From the NCBI GenBank assembly GCA_012843025.1, contig DURT01000031.1, forward strand, positions 1-64,000: a stretch of DNA of 64,000 bases, given 5' to 3'. The stretch comes from Tissierellia bacterium. Its GTDB lineage: Bacteria; Bacillota; Clostridia; Tissierellales; Sedimentibacteraceae. A program made the position numbers and the translations under genes. Shown one piece after another: positions 25,579-35,758 of this stretch. Every line of letters starts with the position of its first letter. The first letter of the stretch is position 1. A model generated the notes under the pieces. The model did not search any database, was not told where the DNA came from, and worked only from the letters and a program-made list of their open reading frames with translations.

Positions 25579-26994
25579 ATGAACTCTAATAATTATAATA
25601 AAAATAAAACACTAATAAAGAAAGTAGAAGTGCCTTTTAAAGACGTGCCCTTTTCTGTAAAAATACAAGCTATAAAAAGATATCCTATACACTGGCACGA
25701 AGATGTTACGGAAATCTTGATACCAATAAAAGGCACTATATATATTGCGACAAATTATGAACGAATTTTAGTAAAAGAAAAAGATTTTGTGTTTATAAAC
25801 AACAGGTCTTTACATTTTATAGAAAGTTCTGAAGGAGCAATTGTTGCCAGTATTCATCTAAATCTAAATTATTTTGAAAAAAAATATGAGAATATTAAGT
25901 ATATGTATTTTAGAAGCAATATGTATTCTAAAATGCATAAAGAAATTGAAAGTGACAATTACAATTTAAATAAAAGATCCCACAAACAGATGTTCATGAA
26001 TAAACTAATAGGAGTTATTATAAATACTATTTCCAACAACAAGTCATTGGATAAAATTTCTTATTTTTATATAGAAAAAATAGTCGAATCCATGGTAAGT
26101 GACTTTAACTGGCTTCAGTTTTCAAGAACTAATTCCATCAAGAAAGAAAACTTAGACAGATATTACAGGATAGTAAAATATATTAAAAATAATATTACTA
26201 AGAAAATAACACTAGATGATATTACTTCAATGGAATATATTTCGAAAAATTATTTTTCTCATTTTTGGAAGGAACTATGTGATTTTAGTTTCACGGAAAG
26301 AGTAAATTTTGAGAAAGTTGTAGAATCGGAATTTATGTTGCTTACTACAAATATGAACATTGTTTCCATTGCAGAAGAACTTCGATTTTCAGATACTAAG
26401 TATTATTACAATCATTTTAAAAGATGGTATGGTTGTACTCCCTTAAGACACAGAAAACGTTGTTATTCTTTTATGAAATTGGATATGGAATACCATCTCC
26501 TGCCGGAGGATCAAGCAGCAGAGATAATTGATGATTACATAAATTATCATTCTGCTACACCCTACGAAGATCTGTTTACATTTACTAAGGATAACTATAC
26601 AGCAATAGAAAGATTATTTTCACTAAATGAGGGCTTTTCCATCAATGGAAATATGAGTATAGTATTAGATCTGTTCAAATATGTAAATGTTGAAAATGGT
26701 AGTACAAAAATTAATTGGCATATAATATTTCAAATAATATTGATTTCCTATGTAAGAAATTTAGGTTTGACAGTAAAAATAGATTGTACTTTTACTGATA
26801 AAATAGATTTTATCGATATCTTGGGCAAATTTTTTCAATTCAGTTTATTTCATTTTGATAACAGCATAATTGATAAGTGGGATTATTTCATTAAGTATGA
26901 TGAAAGTGTAAGTATAGATTATATTAAAAATATAAAAACTTTAGTGAGTAACAATGTTGATAAAGCAACATTCAAATACTATTTTGAATTTTAA
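25579..26994 (+). CDS. AraC-family regulator with extended C-terminus
   Basis: This 471-residue protein has an N-terminal cupin-like sensor (YPIHWHEDVTEILIPIKG near residue 36). An AraC-type double helix-turn-helix lies at about residues 185-300 (KITLDDITSMEYISKNYFSHF, cited in parts: ITLDDITSMEYIS and VSIAEELRFSDTKYYYNHFK). A further ~170 residues follow with no domain I recognise. Normal family members end near residue 290. I used ATG 25579 behind AAGGGA. A TTG at 25552 has no site. The target genes are not evident. The tail is hydrophobic-rich and could be a second sensor. Confidence 0.8.
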   Translation: MNSNNYNKNKTLIKKVEVPFKDVPFSVKIQAIKRYPIHWHEDVTEILIPIKGTIYIATNYERILVKEKDFVFINNRSLHFIESSEGAIVASIHLNLNYFEKKYENIKYMYFRSNMYSKMHKEIESDNYNLNKRSHKQMFMNKLIGVIINTISNNKSLDKISYFYIEKIVESMVSDFNWLQFSRTNSIKKENLDRYYRIVKYIKNNITKKITLDDITSMEYISKNYFSHFWKELCDFSFTERVNFEKVVESEFMLLTTNMNIVSIAEELRFSDTKYYYNHFKRWYGCTPLRHRKRCYSFMKLDMEYHLLPEDQAAEIIDDYINYHSATPYEDLFTFTKDNYTAIERLFSLNEGFSINGNMSIVLDLFKYVNVENGSTKINWHIIFQIILISYVRNLGLTVKIDCTFTDKIDFIDILGKFFQFSLFHFDNSIIDKWDYFIKYDESVSIDYIKNIKTLVSNNVDKATFKYYFEF

Positions 26995-27026
26995 TATACC
27001 AACAATAGTATGTAATACCAAGACAT

Positions 27027-27052
27027 AGCCGGAGGTTTAAGAACTACCGGCT
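27027..27052 (+). terminator. Hairpin after the AraC-type gene
   Basis: AGCCGG (27027-27032) pairs with CCGGCT (27047-27052), with a few more pairs inside. TATTTATG follows. It is a modest terminator-like hairpin. Confidence 0.45.
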
Positions 27053-27121
27053 TATTTATGGAACAAATTATTTTTAAGTACGTCTATATTAAAGCAAAAA
27101 TAATAGACATGAGGTAGGAAA

Positions 27122-27814
27122 ATGAAAAACAAACTTATTGCAAAAATTGTATTGGTATGTGTATTAATAGCTATTCTTTTTATAAAGTTTGATCCAATGG
27201 ATTTCTTTAATGATGAAAATGATATATCAAAGGTTGAAGAAATAGATGATGAAAATCAAAAGAAAATTGAAATTGAGCTAAATGAAGATGGAATTATCAA
27301 AACAGAGATTGCAAAGGAAATTATTGAAGAAACTGCAAAGGAACTGATGACCTGGATAAAAAATAAAGATGCCACCAAAATAGCTGATTATGTACACCCG
27401 GTTAAAGGTGTAAGATTTACTCCCTATACAACAGTTTTAACAGAAAGGGATATTGTTTTTAATAAAGAAGATATGGAAAACTTTTTTAAGGATGAAAATC
27501 TGTATACTTGGGGGATATATGACGGCATAGGTGACGAAATTAAGTTAACTCCCAGTCAATACTATGAAAAATTTATATATTCTGAAGACTTTATTAGTGC
27601 TCCGGAAATCGGATATAATGAGATAATAAGTAAAGGTAGTATGTTTGAAAATCAATTTGAGGTTTATGAGAAACCGATTGTGGTTGAATTCTATATACCA
27701 GAAATTGATCCACAGTTTGAAGGACTTGATTGGCAAAGCCTTAGATTGGTTTTTGAAGAATATGAAGGTAATTGGAAATTAGTTGGAATAATTCACAATC
27801 AGTGGACTATTTAA
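27122..27814 (+). CDS. Membrane-anchored extracellular protein of unknown function
   Basis: This 230-residue protein has one N-terminal hydrophobic helix (residues 4-23, KLIAKIVLVCVLIAIL). A charged linker and a soluble domain follow, which should face the outside. The domain has KGVRFTPYT near residue 96 and ends WKLVGIIHNQWTI. I know this only as a conserved Firmicutes pattern without assigned function. GAGGTAGG precedes the start. It appears to be transcribed alone. Confidence 0.6.
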   Translation: MKNKLIAKIVLVCVLIAILFIKFDPMDFFNDENDISKVEEIDDENQKKIEIELNEDGIIKTEIAKEIIEETAKELMTWIKNKDATKIADYVHPVKGVRFTPYTTVLTERDIVFNKEDMENFFKDENLYTWGIYDGIGDEIKLTPSQYYEKFIYSEDFISAPEIGYNEIISKGSMFENQFEVYEKPIVVEFYIPEIDPQFEGLDWQSLRLVFEEYEGNWKLVGIIHNQWTI

Positions 27815-28163
27815 TCCTTAGACGGTAAGCTATACAGAGACAGTATCAAAATCAAATTAGGTACTTTGATATAGTGCCTTTAATAATACTTGATAGTATT
27901 TTCTTGAAAGAATGAAAGAAGGAAAATATATTTGAAAAATATATCTTAATAACCTATAATAATTACAATGACTTCCTTTTAATGAAATAAAGTGAAAATT
28001 AAAAGGTATAAATAATTTACCAAAGATTAGGGATGATATAAAACGAAGGTTGATGAATGAAAAGATTAGAAAATGAAGGAAACTTTCATTTTTAAATTGA
28101 ATATAGTCCTATCAGCTGCTATAATAATTATGTTATGTAATAAGAATGATCAAGGAGCTAATA
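27815..28163. other. AT-rich non-coding stretch with several small hairpins
   Basis: No gene is visible. The stretch holds GGTACT/AGTGCC near 27859-27877, AAATATAT/ATATATTT near 27926-27950, and a perfect 9-bp stem CCTTTTAAT (27975-27983) with ATTAAAAGG (27998-28006). None matches a riboswitch I recognise. The first hairpin may terminate the upstream gene. Confidence 0.4.
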
Positions 28164-29189
28164 ATGAACGAAAACAACAATAATGTGCAATATTATGAAG
28201 ATGAAATTGACTTAAGGGAGCTGGTGATGGCTCTTTGGAAAAGAAAGAAAATGATTATAGCTTTTACTTTGATTGCAGCCATAATTGCGGGAATGTTCAG
28301 TGTCTTTGTACTTTCACCGGTATATGATACTAAGCTTAATATAGTAATAAGTATGCCGGATGTTTACCATACAAGATACGGTGAGTACAAGCTTCCCATT
28401 ACTAGCAATGAGCAGTACATAAATTTGATAAAAAGTAATGATGTGTTAATTAATACAATAAGGGACATGGGTTATACGGAAGTAAGTGTGGAACAATTGG
28501 CCAAAAGAATTAATATAGGTTCTTTAGATGCTAAATCAAACTCCGTACAAAATAGTTTTAACATTACGGTTTCAGCAGATAATCCGGAGGAATCCCATAA
28601 ACTTGCCCAGTTGCTGTTTGAAAATTATATTGAATTTATGGATGTTATGGTTAAGGAAAGGGCAATAAGCCACTATATTAATTATTTTAATGTAGAAATA
28701 ATGTCCTTGGAGAATTCCCTGGAAGTAGAAAAAGAAACCTTAGCAAAAAACCAAGAACTGTTATTACAGACTCCTAAGACAATAGATGTAGAGTCAAATA
28801 TAGAAGTTCAAACACAGCTTAACGGCGATAGTAATTATGTGGTTCCAGTGGATATAGCAAATCCCAACTATATTAAAATTGAAAATGATATAATCAGGAA
28901 CAAACAGAGTATTAACGGTATAGAAAGTGCTATTAAGAAGTACGATAAATACCTGAATGAGTTGGAAATTGAAAAGCAGGCTGTAAAGGAATACTACGAA
29001 ACAGGCAGGACGGAAAAACTTCAGTCCAGTGTAATCGGTATAGTGGAAAATAGTATTTACTTACCTTCCCCACCTGTAGTTCCCACTCAGAAAACAAGCC
29101 CTAGCAACACTTTGAATACTCTTATAGGTGCTGTTTTAGGGGGTATGATAGGAGTAATGGCTGCATTAGTTAAGGAATACTGGTTTTAA
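28164..29189 (+). CDS. Wzz/YveK-type polysaccharide chain-length regulator
   Basis: This 341-residue membrane protein has the Wzz topology. A cytoplasmic start (EIDLRELVMALWKRKKM) is followed by a first membrane helix at about residues 34-55. A long extracellular, partly coiled region follows, and a second helix lies near residue 315. The Pro-rich motif before helix 2, LPSPPVVPTQKTSPSNT, is typical. AAGGAG precedes ATG 28164. No kinase, flippase or glycosyltransferase genes adjoin it, so it is an orphan in this window. Confidence 0.8.
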   Translation: MNENNNNVQYYEDEIDLRELVMALWKRKKMIIAFTLIAAIIAGMFSVFVLSPVYDTKLNIVISMPDVYHTRYGEYKLPITSNEQYINLIKSNDVLINTIRDMGYTEVSVEQLAKRINIGSLDAKSNSVQNSFNITVSADNPEESHKLAQLLFENYIEFMDVMVKERAISHYINYFNVEIMSLENSLEVEKETLAKNQELLLQTPKTIDVESNIEVQTQLNGDSNYVVPVDIANPNYIKIENDIIRNKQSINGIESAIKKYDKYLNELEIEKQAVKEYYETGRTEKLQSSVIGIVENSIYLPSPPVVPTQKTSPSNTLNTLIGAVLGGMIGVMAALVKEYWF

Positions 29190-29327
29190 GTATTAGCATT
29201 CCCGGTAGCTGTGAGCAACACAAGTGAAAGGGGATGCTTTTCTTTTGATTTACATTTTAAAATTAGGGTATATTATAAAAGGCAGTCATTAAATTATATT
29301 AACAGTAAGTAAGGAGCATTATGTTTT

Positions 29328-30227
29328 ATGATAAATTTTAAAAAAGTAACTTTAGATGATAAAGAGTGGATAAATGAAAAATTAAAAGAATCAAACTTTC
29401 CCGGTTGTCATCAAAATTTTGGTAACATGTTTTCATGGTCAAGTATATACAATACTCATGTTGCCCAGATAAATGATTTTCTGGTAGTAAGGGAGACCGT
29501 TAATGAAGAGGATGTATTTTTTTATCCTGCAGGAAAAGGAGACAGAAAACCTGTTATAGAAGAGATTATAAAGTACTCGGAGGACAATGGAAACAGGTGT
29601 ATAATTACAGGATTGACTTTAGAAGATATGGAAGAGTTAAATCAAATGTTTCCCGAAAAGTTTGTTTATGAAGAACTGCGGGATGCATTCGATTATGTTT
29701 ACCTATTAGAAAAAATGGTAACTTTAAAAGGGAAAAAACTACATCGTAAAAGAAATCATATAAATGCTTTTAAAAAGAATATTACTAATTGGACTTTTGA
29801 AACAATTACTCAAGACAACTTGGAAGAATGCTGGGAAATGAATAAGAAATGGTGCATAGAAACTGGTTGTAAGGATGATATTGAATTAAATAACGAAAAC
29901 TGTGCAACAAAAATGTTTTTACTGCATTTTTCTGAATTAGACTTGGACGGAGGACTTATTAGAGTAGATGGGGAGGTAGTAGCCTATACACTAGGAGAAG
30001 TTCTAAATTCAGACACTTATGTTATACATATAGAAAAGGCATTTAGAGATATACAAGGGGCTTATCCCATGATTAACAGGGAATTTGCAGAGTGGATTCA
30101 AAAGACATATCCTCACATTGTTTATATTAACAGAGAAGAAGATATGGGGATGGACGGTCTGCGAAAAGCCAAACAATCCTACTATCCAATAAAAATGATA
30201 GAAAAGTACAGGGCAATATTAAAATAG
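29328..30227 (+). CDS. DUF2156 / GNAT-fold protein (LPG-synthase C-terminal-like)
   Basis: This 299-residue cytoplasmic protein matches DUF2156, the acyltransferase-like domain also found at the C-terminus of lysylphosphatidylglycerol synthases. Markers are NFPGCHQNFGNMFSW at the start, KGKKLHRKRNHINAF near residue 135 and YINREEDMGMDGLRKAK near the end. The substrate is unknown. The AAGGAG lies 11 bases from the start at 29328. An out-of-frame ATG at 29321 encodes MFYDKF and overlaps the start. Confidence 0.75.
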   Translation: MINFKKVTLDDKEWINEKLKESNFPGCHQNFGNMFSWSSIYNTHVAQINDFLVVRETVNEEDVFFYPAGKGDRKPVIEEIIKYSEDNGNRCIITGLTLEDMEELNQMFPEKFVYEELRDAFDYVYLLEKMVTLKGKKLHRKRNHINAFKKNITNWTFETITQDNLEECWEMNKKWCIETGCKDDIELNNENCATKMFLLHFSELDLDGGLIRVDGEVVAYTLGEVLNSDTYVIHIEKAFRDIQGAYPMINREFAEWIQKTYPHIVYINREEDMGMDGLRKAKQSYYPIKMIEKYRAILK

Positions 30228-30356
30228 TCTAAAATTTTATTTGTTCATTTATTAATGTATTGTGATCTGTTTCAAATGTATATATTATACAATAGATATA
30301 AGTATTGAGATGTAGTATATCTTACATCTTACAGATGGTGTATGAGGGGGATTACA

Positions 30357-30969
30357 ATGGAATTAAGGACATTAAAATACTTTATAACTATTGCAGAATG
30401 TCAGAATTTTAGCAAGGCATCTAAATTACTGCACATCTCACAACCAACATTAAGTCGTCAAATAGCTTATTTAGAGGAAGAATTAGGTGTAACTTTGTTT
30501 ATTAGAACCAAGCCTAATATTAAGCTGACTCAAGCAGGAGAATTATGTTTGGAAAAGTCAAGAGATTTAAAAAGTGACAAATAGCAATTTATATGCAGTA
30601 GTATCGGTAAGACACAAGTTTGCAAAAAGAGAAAGTATATCTATTAATGAGCTGAAGGATGAAAAAATAGTTATATTTGAGAGAAAACAGGCTCCAGAGC
30701 TATTTGACAGTATAACAAATTTGTGTTTTAAAGAGGGGTTTATCCCTAATTTTGCAGAATTCCGTGATGATATGGAGTCTGTTATAATGGCGGCAGGATT
30801 AGGTGAAGGTATAGCATTAATGGATGAAACAGCAAAAATATTAGAAACGGAGTACACAGTATTCGTGCCGATCGATGATTGTGAAATAAATTATAATTGG
30901 TACCTTACTTGGCACAAAGAAAACAAAAATCCTTGTATTAAAATTGTAGTTGATAGTATTTATAGTTAA
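30357..30969 (+). pseudogene. LysR-type regulator gene with internal deletion and frameshift
   Basis: From ATG 30357 (AGGGGG upstream) the frame encodes a normal LysR winged helix: MELRTLKYF, then SKASKLLHISQPTLSRQIAYL. It stops at 30584, shortly after LTQAGELCLEKS. The next frame, entered near 30574, continues with the second half of the effector domain: LYAVVSVRHKFAKRESISI, then EDDMES-type sequence and a normal C-terminus. About 85 codons between these parts are missing compared with family members. The gene is almost certainly dead. It lies just upstream of a flavin reductase gene that it may once have controlled. Confidence 0.85.
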
Positions 30970-31087
30970 AATATTATTCATATTATAAATAATCCTCTTA
31001 GGTAAATATTGAATTTAAGCATTGGACTACCTTGATATTCAATGTTAAAATATAGTCAATGAGACTATAACTAATACAGGAGGATTT

Positions 31088-32881
31088 ATGAAAAGAATAC
31101 TTGCTTTATTAATTTGCGTGATGTTATTTCTTAGCCTTGTAGGCTGTACAGAACCAACAACTGACTCTGCGCAGGATTTAACAAATGATGAAACAGAACA
31201 TGCAGAGGTAGAAAACAAATTTCAACCTGGAACTTATACAGTTGAAGTTATGGGACATAATGGAAGATTTAGTATTGATGTAACCTTTGATGAAAATTCA
31301 ATTGTAGATATAGTGGTTGGAGAGAACAATGAATCTGGTTTCATAGGCGATGTAGCCATAAAGGATATGACCAGTAAAATATTAAAAAGACAAAGTTTGG
31401 ATGTAGACACTATATCTGGTGCAACGGTAACTGGCGCTGTAGTAAGATCTGGAGTAGCAAAAGCTGTAGCTGAAGCAGGTGGAAATGTAGATGATTTTAT
31501 GATACCTGAAGAACCAGATACAACAGTGTGGGAGGATACTACTGCTGATGTTGTTGTAGTAGGAAGTGGGGCTGCAGGATTGGCTGCGACAATTCAAGCA
31601 GAAGAATTAGGTATGCAGGTAATTTTAGTTGAGCAACTGGGATTAATCGGGGGATCTTCCGTAAGGGCAGGATACATGGTTGGCGGAGATACCATAGTCC
31701 AAAAGAATGCAGGAATTGATTTTTCTGTACAAGACTGGGTAGACATAATGGTAAAACCTCGAGATACTACGGATATCGGTCTTTACCAGGAAGCATCATC
31801 ATTACGTATGGCCAGAAATGCCGGTAAGAATATAGATTGGCTGTATGAACTCGGTGTAGAATTTGGTCCGGTTAACTTAGAATGGCAGCACTATGGACCT
31901 GAAGGAGCAAGAGTAGGACCTTTTGCCATAAATGCCTTCCAAAGGGCTTTAGATGAAAGAGGTATAGATTATAGATTAAATACAAGAGCTACTAAGATAT
32001 TAATGGAGGACGGAGTAGTTAAGGGAATAACAGTTGAGGCTCCAAATGGAAGCAACTATAATATTTATGCCAATGCAGTAATTCTTGCTACAGGAGGGTT
32101 CTTTGCTAATAAGGAGATGGTGGAAAAGTATGATCCTGAACATGCTCAATTCCCAACGGATGTTTGTATAGGAGCTGATGGTTCGGGTATGCTTATGGCT
32201 GAAGAAGTAGGAGCTGTACTTAAGTATATGGATCAAGCAAATTATCACGGTCTTGCAGCAATGTGGAACGGTGCCAGTAGATCATTGTCATTGCCAGCTG
32301 GAAATGGAGCTATAGCTGTTAATAAATACGGTAAGCGTTATGCAAATGAAGCAGGAGCTTATGAACTGTTGACTAAAGGAACTATGTCACAAGAAGACGG
32401 TTTAGTATTTACAATAATGGATCAGACAATCATGGATTTGGATGTTATAAAAAATGATCATGGTCTATCTAATATAATTGAAATGTATGAAGTTGCAGAT
32501 ACAGTTGAAGAATTAGCAACAAAGTTAGGAATTGACCCAGAAGGATTAAGAGAAACAATAGACAACTACGGTTCCTACGTTAGAAATGGAGAGGACTTAG
32601 AATTCGGTAAAGATCCTGCTTATATGAGAAGCGACTTCTCTACGGGTCCTTATTATGGAGTTAAATCAATTGTAGAAAATCATACAAACCACGGCGGAAT
32701 AGTAGTAGACATAGACAATCATGTATTGAATGCTGATAATGAAATTATTCCCGGATTATTTGCAGCAGGCGAATGTGCCGCTTCACATATACAGGGATGG
32801 TATACATATCAGGCTTGTATAGAAAATGGACGTGTTTCAGCAAAAGTAGCATTTGAAGAAATGAATAACTTACAGCAATAG
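31088..32881 (+). CDS. Flavinylated fumarate-reductase/urocanate-reductase-like lipoprotein
   Basis: This 597-residue extracytoplasmic flavoprotein has a lipobox ending at C20 (SLVGC). An FMN-binding domain follows (residues ~45-130) with the covalent flavinylation motif SGAT at 110-113 (T113). A FAD domain starts DVVVVGSGAAGLAA near residue 154. The late motifs HTNHGGIVVDID and GLFAAGECAASHIQGWY are those of soluble fumarate reductases. Such proteins reduce an enoate (fumarate, urocanate, cinnamate and others) as a respiratory acceptor and need ApbE for FMN attachment. The acceptor is unknown. A decayed LysR gene lies upstream. Confidence 0.88.
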   Translation: MKRILALLICVMLFLSLVGCTEPTTDSAQDLTNDETEHAEVENKFQPGTYTVEVMGHNGRFSIDVTFDENSIVDIVVGENNESGFIGDVAIKDMTSKILKRQSLDVDTISGATVTGAVVRSGVAKAVAEAGGNVDDFMIPEEPDTTVWEDTTADVVVVGSGAAGLAATIQAEELGMQVILVEQLGLIGGSSVRAGYMVGGDTIVQKNAGIDFSVQDWVDIMVKPRDTTDIGLYQEASSLRMARNAGKNIDWLYELGVEFGPVNLEWQHYGPEGARVGPFAINAFQRALDERGIDYRLNTRATKILMEDGVVKGITVEAPNGSNYNIYANAVILATGGFFANKEMVEKYDPEHAQFPTDVCIGADGSGMLMAEEVGAVLKYMDQANYHGLAAMWNGASRSLSLPAGNGAIAVNKYGKRYANEAGAYELLTKGTMSQEDGLVFTIMDQTIMDLDVIKNDHGLSNIIEMYEVADTVEELATKLGIDPEGLRETIDNYGSYVRNGEDLEFGKDPAYMRSDFSTGPYYGVKSIVENHTNHGGIVVDIDNHVLNADNEIIPGLFAAGECAASHIQGWYTYQACIENGRVSAKVAFEEMNNLQQ

Positions 32882-32931
32882 ACCTGATGGAACAGATAGA
32901 GTAAGTCTCACATAATAATCATAACATTCAT

Positions 32932-32959
32932 AGTGCGGGCAAATAACATTGCCCGCACT
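32932..32959 (+). terminator. Terminator hairpin after the flavoprotein gene
   Basis: AGTGCGGGCAA (32932-32942) pairs perfectly with TTGCCCGCACT (32949-32959) across ATAACA. It is GC-rich and stable in this AT-rich DNA, but no clean T-run follows. Confidence 0.65.
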
Positions 32960-33163
32960 AACTGTTGCTTATAGAAAAGTTGATCATTTGGGATAAATCA
33001 TAAGATTTATCCTTTTTATTTACCAACTAAAGATATGTTCGTTCTTTATGGGTACATAAAAATCTCTCTGAGTTGACATAAGAATCAGTTGTAGAAATTA
33101 ATATTATATATTAAAATTGCTACAAAGAAATATTACAAAAAATCGAAAAACAAAAAAATACTG

Positions 33164-33188
33164 TAATTTCTTTTTTTCTGTCCGATAT
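33164..33188 (+). promoter_or_regulatory. Possible sigma-D (motility) promoter of the chemoreceptor gene
   Basis: TCCGATAT (33181-33188) matches seven of eight bases of the sigma-D -10 element GCCGATAT. TAAT lies 13 bp upstream, against a consensus TAAA at about 15 bp. It is 60 bp before a chemoreceptor gene, which is the expected regulon. Confidence 0.4.
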
Positions 33189-33248
33189 ATAGTGTGGAAT
33201 TTTTAATAAGAGGAGAGTATTGTGTAATTATTGATAAGAGGAGTGTAT

Positions 33249-34976
33249 ATGAAGAATTTTAGAATACGTAAAAAGCTTTTACTTAGTTTTGGTTCTTTAG
33301 GAATACTTATTTTAATTTTGTGCACTGTAGCATTGTTTTCTCTTATAGAAGCTAATTCAAGACTTAAATCTTTGTATGACAATAATCTAATAGCTACGAT
33401 TGCAGTGGGAAGAATGCGTGAAATATACCAACATGAGCGTTCAGTTACAAAAGACATTGTTATAATTATGGACGGTATAAGTGGAGCAACGTCAGATGCA
33501 CCAGATGCAGTAAGTTCTCCAACGATGGAGGCGGTGGAAAAATTAAATGACCTTGATAAAGAGATGTTGGCAAACTTTGAATTATATGAAGCAACAATTA
33601 CTACCCAAGAAAATAGAGAAATTTTCGATAAAATAAAAACTCTTTATTTAGGAGATTACTCCGAATTCAAAAACCAGCTTAAAGAATATGTTGTTGAAGG
33701 AAACTTCTCATCAGCTAATAGTCACTTGCTTTCAGATTCCGGAATCAATGACAGTATGACGGATTATCTTGATCAGATAGAAACTATAAATAAAGAATAT
33801 GCTGAAACTGCCATGTTGAAATCAAAACAAGCTGCAGTGCTTACCTACACGACAGGAGCTGTCTTCATTCTTGTTGCTGTATTCTGGCTGTTATACCTAG
33901 TAAAGAATTTAGATAAAATGATTGCAGGACAAATTGAAAAGTTAGTTGTAGCAACTAACGAGCTTGCAAAGGGAAATGTTGATGTTTCCGTTGAAGTTGA
34001 AAGTGAGGATGAAATCGGTCAATTAGCTAAAGACTTTAACCATATGATAGGTGGTATTCGTGAACTGGTAAAGGTTGTGGAAGCCATAGAATTAGGAGAC
34101 TTGACTGTAAAAAGTGTTCCTCGTTCCGAGAAAGATGTAATGATGCTGTCCCTTAATAAAACTATAGATAATCTGAATAGACTTTTAGGAAGTTTTAATA
34201 TTGCAGCTCACCAAGTGAGCACAGGTATTAATGAAGTTCTTAATACTTCTCAGTACATTGCCTCGGGAGCCACGGAACAAGCTGCCTCCATAGAGGAGCT
34301 TACAGGGGCTATTAATAATGTCTTAGAAAAAGCTAATGAAAATGTAGAACATATGGAAAACGCATCAAGACATATGGATGAAGCAGATGAAGGTATTAAA
34401 AAGAATAATGAGTATATGAGGGACATGGTCAATGCCATGAAGAGAATTGAAGATTTCTCCGAGAAGATTTTAGGAATCGCTAAATTAATTGACGACATAG
34501 CTTTTCAGACTAATATTTTAGCTTTAAATGCTACTATAGAAGCAGCTCATGCTGGAGAAGCAGGTAAGGGATTTGTTGTTGTGGCGGATGAAGTCAGGAA
34601 CTTAGCCTTAAAATCTGGACAGGCTGCTAAAGAAGCGTCACAATTGATTGCCGATACAGTGGAAGCTGTTAAAAATGGTACCGACATAGCTGTGGAAACA
34701 GCCGCAGTATTGAGTGAAGTATCTGAAAGAATGTCTGAAGTATCAGAGTTTGTGTCTAAGATTGAAGATGTTTCATATGAACAGAAACAAGCCATTGAAC
34801 TTATTACATTCAGTATAGAACAAATTTCTAACGTAGTACAAAACAACGCAGCATCTGCTGAAGAAAGTTCATCTGCTGTAGAAGAATTATCTGCACAGGC
34901 AGACTTACTCATGGAAGAAATAAGTAAGTTCAAGCTATTAAATGAAGATGGAGTCCCAGAGATATTAAGCTATTGA
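33249..34976 (+). CDS. Methyl-accepting chemotaxis protein
   Basis: This 575-residue transmembrane chemoreceptor has helix 1 at about residues 9-33. A four-helix-bundle-type sensor follows (30-190), then helix 2 near 190-215. A HAMP domain follows ([20 protein letters not shown] region), and the long signalling hairpin has the conserved tip [19 protein letters not shown]. It signals to CheA/CheW. I used ATG 33249 behind AAGAGGAG. The ligand is not predictable. Confidence 0.93.
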   Translation: MKNFRIRKKLLLSFGSLGILILILCTVALFSLIEANSRLKSLYDNNLIATIAVGRMREIYQHERSVTKDIVIIMDGISGATSDAPDAVSSPTMEAVEKLNDLDKEMLANFELYEATITTQENREIFDKIKTLYLGDYSEFKNQLKEYVVEGNFSSANSHLLSDSGINDSMTDYLDQIETINKEYAETAMLKSKQAAVLTYTTGAVFILVAVFWLLYLVKNLDKMIAGQIEKLVVATNELAKGNVDVSVEVESEDEIGQLAKDFNHMIGGIRELVKVVEAIELGDLTVKSVPRSEKDVMMLSLNKTIDNLNRLLGSFNIAAHQVSTGINEVLNTSQYIASGATEQAASIEELTGAINNVLEKANENVEHMENASRHMDEADEGIKKNNEYMRDMVNAMKRIEDFSEKILGIAKLIDDIAFQTNILALNATIEAAHAGEAGKGFVVVADEVRNLALKSGQAAKEASQLIADTVEAVKNGTDIAVETAAVLSEVSERMSEVSEFVSKIEDVSYEQKQAIELITFSIEQISNVVQNNAASAEESSSAVEELSAQADLLMEEISKFKLLNEDGVPEILSY

Positions 34977-34977
34977 A

Positions 34978-35006
34978 TTGAATAGTAGCACATTAATTGG
35001 TATAAT
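34978..35006 (+). promoter_or_regulatory. Sigma-A promoter of the isochorismatase-like gene
   Basis: TTGAAT (34978-34983) and TATAAT (35001-35006) are 17 bp apart. The transcript would begin near 35013, which supports the GTG start at 35029 and rules out the in-frame TTG at 34978. Confidence 0.75.
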
Positions 35007-35028
35007 AAACAAAAAACAGGAGGAACAA

Positions 35029-35580
35029 GTGGACAAATTTTATTTAGACAGAGAAGAAACTTTATTATTGGTAATCGATATTCAGGAAAAATTACTGCCT
35101 GTTATAAGTAACAAGGAAGACCTGGTAGAGAAAAATAATATTTTGATATCTACAGCAAAAAAATTAAATATACCCATTATTTACACAGAGCACTATGCAA
35201 AGGGTATTGGCCCTACGGTAGAAAAGTTGAAAGAAAACTTAGAAGGAGCAACTAAGTTTGATAAAAAAGCATTTTCTGCCTGTATAGAGGAAGGATTTTT
35301 AGAACTAATCAGCGAAACCAAGAGGAAAAAGATAATCGTTACAGGAACGGAAACTCATGTATGTGTATTTCAAACAATAAGAGACTTGTTGAAAAATGGA
35401 TATACAGTGCATGTACCTTTTGATGCGGTAGGTTCCAGAGTAGAGGAAGTAAAAAATAATGCTTTGGAATTATTAAGGGACATGGGGGCTGTAATTACCA
35501 ATACTGAGTTAGTTGTATTTGACTTAGTTAAAATATCCGGAACACCGGAATTTAAAGAAATATTAAAATTAGTTAAATAA
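35029..35580 (+). CDS. Isochorismatase/nicotinamidase-family cysteine hydrolase
   Basis: This 183-residue cytoplasmic hydrolase has the family triad: D17 in VIDIQEKLLP, a Lys at 79/80 in KFDKKAFSA, and the nucleophile C112 in VTGTETHVCVFQT. Members hydrolyse nicotinamide, N-carbamoyl amides, oxamate or isochorismate. The substrate cannot be told here. GTG 35029 follows CAGGAGGA and lies 23 bases downstream of the -10 box. Confidence 0.85.
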   Translation: MDKFYLDREETLLLVIDIQEKLLPVISNKEDLVEKNNILISTAKKLNIPIIYTEHYAKGIGPTVEKLKENLEGATKFDKKAFSACIEEGFLELISETKRKKIIVTGTETHVCVFQTIRDLLKNGYTVHVPFDAVGSRVEEVKNNALELLRDMGAVITNTELVVFDLVKISGTPEFKEILKLVK

Positions 35581-35591
35581 TAGTTAAAAAT

Positions 35592-35624
35592 GAGCTATAT
35601 AAGATTTCTTATATGGCTCTTTGA
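35592..35624 (+). terminator. Terminator after the isochorismatase-like gene
   Basis: GAGCTATATAAGA (35592-35604) pairs with TCTTATATGGCTC (35607-35619) with one G-U pair. TTTGACTTT follows. Confidence 0.6.
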
Positions 35625-35758
35625 CTTTATAACCTATTAAATCTAAGTAAGATACAGCTTGTCTTAGGAATGAGTTTACGTTATAATATAAACAAAGAAC
35701 TATATTAAAGATAATATTGTAGAGGATTACAATTTTTAGCGGAAAAGAAGGTAGTGAA

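Larger units (their letters stand above)
32882..33248. other. Intergenic stretch with a terminator and a possible sigma-D promoter
   Basis: Apart from the hairpin at 32932-32959 and the promoter candidate at 33164-33188, I see only AT-rich sequence. No reading frame here has a binding site. Confidence 0.5.

Noticed and set aside
29321-29341. Tiny upstream frame MFYDKF overlapping the DUF2156 start
   Set aside because: It has the better-placed AAGGAG but is only six codons long and has no signal-like codons. A regulatory role cannot be argued.
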